A DNA stretch of 64,000 nt, from NCBI RefSeq assembly GCF_028331445.1, contig NZ_JAQMHX010000002.1, positions 1 through 64,000 on the forward strand, given 5' to 3'. A program made the position numbers and the translations under genes. The first letter of the stretch is position 1, and each line of letters begins with the position of its first letter. This DNA comes from Candidatus Phyllobacterium onerii (GTDB lineage Bacteria; Pseudomonadota; Alphaproteobacteria; Rhizobiales; Rhizobiaceae). The notes beneath the pieces are model-generated. The model ran no database searches. It was not told the DNA's origin and saw only the letters and a program-made list of their open reading frames with translations. Below are positions 60,425 through 64,000 of the stretch, piece by piece.

Positions 60425-60928
60425 ATGGACGAACTTTCAACCACAAAGCCTGTTCTCGAAATTGCGGTTGGCACGCTGATCTTAATCATTGTTATTTTCG
60501 TCCATGGCGCCGGCATCAGAGTCATAAATCGGCATTTCAGCAGATCCTGGATTCATATGACAAGAAGCACGCCACATTGGCGGCTAAACCTGCTGCTGGC
60601 GGCAACCATCGCGTCCCTGGCAACGTTGCATTTTGCCGAAACCCTCATATGGGCCATTCCGATTTCTGTGCGAGGTTTAATTCCCTCGATGCGAGACAGC
60701 TATTATTTCGTATTGGAAAACTACACCACACTCGGCGAAGGCACCATAAGACTGCCCGACCAGTGGCGGTTGCTCGGACCGGTCATAGCGATATCCGGTT
60801 TATTCACCTTCGGGTGGACAGGCAGCGTGCTCGTCAGCATCATGACAGAGTTTGGCAGACTCGACAGGGAGCGGGCCAAGGGATCGGACGATGCCGCGTC
60901 GTCAGAAGATCCCGACGCGGGGCGATGA
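60425..60928 (+). CDS. Ion-channel-like membrane protein with altered filter
   Basis: A 167-residue protein with two N-terminal helices (about 10-30 and 55-80), a pore-loop-like segment (YYFVLENYTTLGEGTIRLPD) and an inner helix (GPVIAISGLFTFGWTGSVLV). The layout is that of Ion_trans_2 potassium channels, but the filter is TLGEG instead of TxGYG, so K+ selectivity is doubtful. ATG 60425 follows GGGGATAAAAAG; the upstream part of the frame lacks a site. It lies between elements f and g but neither points at it. Confidence 0.75.
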   Translation: MDELSTTKPVLEIAVGTLILIIVIFVHGAGIRVINRHFSRSWIHMTRSTPHWRLNLLLAATIASLATLHFAETLIWAIPISVRGLIPSMRDSYYFVLENYTTLGEGTIRLPDQWRLLGPVIAISGLFTFGWTGSVLVSIMTEFGRLDRERAKGSDDAASSEDPDAGR

Positions 60929-60998
60929 ATAGCTCTCGGCGACCGCCCGCATATAGTTGAACAATTAAACTTTGGGTGTCTGCCGACAACTTCCGTGC

Positions 60999-61021
60999 TT
61001 GTAACTGTTACGTACTTCCCC
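60999..61021 (+). promoter_or_regulatory. GTTAC-type recurring element, copy g (sulfatase)
   Basis: TTGTAACTGTTACGTACTTC, then CCCGGCAG as after copy e. It lies about 150 bases before the sulfatase start, in its orientation. Confidence 0.6.
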
Positions 61022-61171
61022 GGCAGCTGATCCAACAATAATTTGCAACAACAGGCATACTTTCGACGAAAATACTTAGTCGGCGTTCAAACGGACGGTA
61101 CCTCGCTGCTGTGGCGCAGTCCCGTCTTCTCGTCAAAATATAAACATGAATGTCAAACGGAGAAGCTAAAA

Positions 61172-62842
61172 ATGACCGGGAGAACCCTGAAGTTCAGTCT
61201 TGGCTCTTTGGTAGCCGGGATGGTGTTATGCGGTGTGCTCGCACCCGCCGAGGCGCAGGACGTGCAAAAAAAGCCCAACATCCTGTTCATCGTCTCTGAC
61301 GATACCGGCTATGGCGATCTCGGACCCTATGGCGGGGGCGAAGGACGAGGCATGCCGACGCCGAGCATCGACAAGCTGGCGAGCGAAGGCATGACCTTCT
61401 TTTCGTTCTACGCGCAGCCGAGTTGCACGCCCGGCCGCGCCGCCATGCAGACCGGGCGCATTCCGAACCGCAGCGGCATGACCACTGTGGCTTTCCAGGG
61501 CCAGGGCGGCGGTCTGCCAGCAGCGGAATGGACGCTTGCCTCCGTGCTTAAGCGCGGCGGCTACCACACTTATTTCACCGGCAAATGGCATCTCGGTGAA
61601 GCCGACTATGCCCTGCCGAATGCCCAGGGCTATGACGAGATGAAATATGCAGGTCTCTATCATCTCAACGCCTATACCTATGCCGATCCGACCTGGTTCC
61701 CCGATATGGATCCTTCGCTCCGTGCAATGTTCCAGAAAGTGACGAAAGGCGCGCTGTCCGGTAAGGCGGGCGGGCCGGTGACAGAGGAATTCAAGATCAA
61801 CGGTCAGTATGTCGATACCCCGACGATCGATGGCAAGGAAGGCGTCGTCGGCATCCCGTTCTTCGACGGTTACGTCGAGAAGGCAGCACTCGGATTTCTT
61901 GACGAGGCAGCTAAAAAGCCGGACGAGCCCTTCTTTATCAACGTCAACTTCATGAAGGTGCATCAGCCGAACATGCCAGCGCCGGAGTTCCAGCTTAAAT
62001 CACTGTCGAAGAGCAAATATGCGGATTCGATCGTGGAACTCGACACCCGTATCGGCCGCATCATGGACAAGCTGCGTGAGACGGGCATGGATCGGAACAC
62101 ACTCGTGTTCTACACAACCGACAACGGCGCGTGGCAGGACGTCTATCCGGATGCCGGCTACACGCCGTTCCGCGGCACCAAGGGCACAGTGCGCGAGGGC
62201 GGCAACCGTGTCCCGGCCATTGCAGTGTGGCCAGGCAAGATCAAACCCGACACCAAGAACCACGAAATCCTCGGCGGCCTTGATCTCATGGCGACATTTG
62301 CCGCGGCTGGCGGCGTGCCATTGCCCACCAATGATCGCGAAGACAAGCCTATCTATTTCGACAGCTATGACATGACGCCCGTCTTGACAGGGTCGGGTCC
62401 TTCGCCGCGCAAGGAGTGGTTCTATTTCACTGAAAATGAACTTTCACCTGGCGCGGCCCGTGTCGGCAATTACAAGGCCGTCTTCAACCTGCGCGGCGAC
62501 AACGGTCAGGAAACAGGGGGGCTTGCTGTCGACTCGAACCTTGGTTGGAAGGGCGCGGAGAAGTATGTCGCGACAGTACCGCAGGTGTTTGACCTATGGC
62601 AGGATCCGCAGGAGCGCTACGACATCTTCATGAACAACTATACCGAACGTACCTGGACCATGGTGACGATTTCGGATGCGATCAACAAGCTCATGAAGAC
62701 TTATGTCGAGTACCCGCCGCGGAAACTCCAGAGCGAGTCCTACAGTGGTCCTCTTACTTTGACGAGCTATCAGCGGTTCGAGTGGGCACGTCAGCAGTTG
62801 GGAAAAGAAGGCATCACGCTTCCGCTACCAACAGGCAATTGA
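61172..62842 (+). CDS. Secreted sulfatase (arylsulfatase type)
   Basis: A 556-residue periplasmic enzyme with a signal peptide (cleavage after AEA). Asp43-Asp44 in FIVSDDTGYGD bind the metal, and Cys85 in PSCTPGRAAMQTGR is the residue turned into formylglycine. GKWHLGE and TDNGAW are further family marks. It cleaves sulfate esters, or phosphonate or phosphate esters in some members. ATG 61172 follows GGAGAAGC; the earlier frame to 61043 has no site. The HAD phosphatase gene follows after a hairpin. The maturase is not in the window. Confidence 0.93.
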   Translation: MTGRTLKFSLGSLVAGMVLCGVLAPAEAQDVQKKPNILFIVSDDTGYGDLGPYGGGEGRGMPTPSIDKLASEGMTFFSFYAQPSCTPGRAAMQTGRIPNRSGMTTVAFQGQGGGLPAAEWTLASVLKRGGYHTYFTGKWHLGEADYALPNAQGYDEMKYAGLYHLNAYTYADPTWFPDMDPSLRAMFQKVTKGALSGKAGGPVTEEFKINGQYVDTPTIDGKEGVVGIPFFDGYVEKAALGFLDEAAKKPDEPFFINVNFMKVHQPNMPAPEFQLKSLSKSKYADSIVELDTRIGRIMDKLRETGMDRNTLVFYTTDNGAWQDVYPDAGYTPFRGTKGTVREGGNRVPAIAVWPGKIKPDTKNHEILGGLDLMATFAAAGGVPLPTNDREDKPIYFDSYDMTPVLTGSGPSPRKEWFYFTENELSPGAARVGNYKAVFNLRGDNGQETGGLAVDSNLGWKGAEKYVATVPQVFDLWQDPQERYDIFMNNYTERTWTMVTISDAINKLMKTYVEYPPRKLQSESYSGPLTLTSYQRFEWARQQLGKEGITLPLPTGN

Positions 62843-62854
62843 CACTCAAAATGA

Positions 62855-62876
62855 ACCCCCGGTTTGAACCGGGGGT
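62855..62876 (+). terminator. Hairpin between sulfatase and phosphatase genes
   Basis: ACCCCCGG (62855-62862) pairs perfectly with CCGGGGGT (62869-62876) around a 6-base loop. Only CCCTC follows, so it may attenuate or stabilise mRNA rather than stop transcription fully. Confidence 0.55.
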
Positions 62877-62935
62877 CCCTCGCTCACTCTGCTTGCGCGT
62901 ATGGACACGCGTAGATGGCATTGGAGGATTTCATC

Positions 62936-63943
62936 ATGTTCAAAGCTCATCTTGCCAAAATTGGCTGCGCTGCAGCGCTGGGCATCGCGGCCATCCTTCT
63001 TGTCGCTGTCCCGGCCTGGGCGCAAAACGATCCGCTTCCGTCATGGAACGACACCGCACCAAAGGCGGCCATCGTCGCCTTTGTCGAGAAGGTGACCAAG
63101 GAAGGCTCAACCGACTTCGTCGCCGAGCCGGAGCGTATCGCCGTGTTCGACAATGACGGCACATTGTGGACCGAGCATCCGATGTACGTTCAGCTCGCCT
63201 TCGTCATCGACCGCGTAAAGGCCGAAGCCGCATCCCACCCCGAATGGAAGGACACACAACCATTCAAGGCGGTGCTCGAGAGTGATATGAAGACGCTGGC
63301 TGCCCTCGGAGAAAAGGGCCTGGTGGAACTTCTCATGACCACTCACGCCGGAATGACGGCCGAAGAGTTTCAAACGATCGTGACCGACTGGATGGCAACC
63401 GCGCGCGACCCGCGGTTCAAGAAACCTTACACCGAGCTTGTTTACCAGCCGATGCTCGAACTGCTCGCTTATCTGCGCGCCAATGGCTTTAAGACCTTCA
63501 TCGTATCCGGCGGCGGCATCGAGTTCATGCGGCCATGGACAGAGAAAGTCTATGGTGTTCCCCCCGAACAGGTCGTCGGTTCATCGATCAAGACGCAGTT
63601 CGAGATGAAGGACGGCTCACCGACCCTGATGCGGCTGCCGCAAGTCAACTTCATCGATGACAAAGCCGGCAAACCGGTCGGAATCAATCAGCACATCGGT
63701 CGCCGTCCCATCGCGGCGTTCGGAAATTCCGATGGCGACCTCGAGATGCTGCAGTGGACGACTTTAGGCGAAAAACCGGGATTCGGGTTGATCGTCCACC
63801 ACACGGATGCCGAACGCGAATATGCCTACGACCGGAATACGGAGTTCGGGCGCCTCGATACGGCGCTCGATGCGGCCGCCGTCAACCAGTGGACCGTTGT
63901 CGACATGAAGGCCGACTGGAAGCAGATCTTTCCTGCAAAATAG
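62936..63943 (+). CDS. Secreted HAD-superfamily phosphatase
   Basis: A 335-residue product with a signal peptide (cleavage after AWA). HAD motif I is FDNDGTLW (Asp72 nucleophile, Asp74 acid/base), motif II is in FIVSGGG, and the motif III/IV part is AFGNSDGDLEM. Such exported HAD proteins are phosphatases or phosphoserine-phosphatase-like. GGAGG lies nine bases upstream of the ATG. It follows the sulfatase on the same strand; both act outside the cytoplasm, and they may release sulfate and phosphate from the same organic sources. No feature is seen after 63943. Confidence 0.88.
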   Translation: MFKAHLAKIGCAAALGIAAILLVAVPAWAQNDPLPSWNDTAPKAAIVAFVEKVTKEGSTDFVAEPERIAVFDNDGTLWTEHPMYVQLAFVIDRVKAEAASHPEWKDTQPFKAVLESDMKTLAALGEKGLVELLMTTHAGMTAEEFQTIVTDWMATARDPRFKKPYTELVYQPMLELLAYLRANGFKTFIVSGGGIEFMRPWTEKVYGVPPEQVVGSSIKTQFEMKDGSPTLMRLPQVNFIDDKAGKPVGINQHIGRRPIAAFGNSDGDLEMLQWTTLGEKPGFGLIVHHTDAEREYAYDRNTEFGRLDTALDAAAVNQWTVVDMKADWKQIFPAK

Positions 63944-64000
63944 GACGGACAGCCGGGTGACGATGGGATGCAGGTGCGGGTAAAGTTGTGCTGACTGTAA

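Noticed and set aside
1-64000. CRISPR arrays, tRNA or rRNA genes
   Set aside because: No repeat-spacer pattern, no cloverleaf-compatible sequence with a T-loop motif and no rRNA-like stretch was found by reading.

Overview
The window looks like a chromosomal or large-replicon segment of an alphaproteobacterium of the order Hyphomicrobiales (Rhizobiales), most like the Brucellaceae/Phyllobacteriaceae/Rhizobiaceae. The pointers are an Omp2-type porin, a Ros/MucR regulator, DUF992 and DUF2092 proteins, small exported peptides typical of rhizobia, and several Dpp/Opp-type transport genes. No tRNA, rRNA or CRISPR array is visible.

Region by region. 1-2 kb: an IS30-family transposase gene interrupted by a 1.37-kb IS110/IS1111-type element whose own transposase is frameshifted. 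2.4-12.5 kb: envelope genes (a lipoprotein with a permuted papain-like motif pair, a phospholipase-D lipoprotein, small exported peptides, an MscS-type channel). 13-23.3 kb: MarC, two AspT-like antiporters, an Orn/Lys/Arg decarboxylase in operon with the second antiporter, an Omp2 porin and an inverted truncated copy of that porin. 23.6-32.4 kb: a membrane protein with an HlyD-type adaptor, a DUF2092 operon, a membrane-anchored TolB-like/TPR protein, PPK2, and small exported proteins. 32.5-40.1 kb: a SulP transporter, a MucR-family regulator, a decayed HlyD/DUF2955/DUF1214 efflux locus, an AI-2E family permease overlapping a potassium-channel-like gene. 40.3-44.6 kb: an orphan solute-binding protein, a bicupin and an EutA-like ATPase with His-rich ends. 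45-48.6 kb: an adenylate cyclase-TPR protein and an M32 carboxypeptidase. 48.7-59.2 kb: a divergent peptide-type ABC transporter and a GntR / creatininase / ketopantoate-reductase-like / SDR / M20 peptidase operon, probably one uptake-and-breakdown pathway. 59.3-64 kb: a lipoprotein, DUF992, a channel-like protein, a secreted sulfatase and a secreted HAD phosphatase.

Two patterns stand out. First, 5-28 kb is a mosaic of duplicated and half-deleted modules: two antiporters with one decarboxylase plus the 3' stump of another; hlyD and mscS loci that each keep a stump of the other gene; porin and porin fragment in inverted orientation; and paired small exported proteins. Second, a recurring element of about 20-25 bp with a GTTAC core lies upstream of many of the envelope/stress genes (eleven candidates), and may mark a shared regulon. 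The decarboxylase-antiporter pair, channels, porin, PPK2 and periplasmic proteins suggest acid or envelope stress as a theme; that link is inference.
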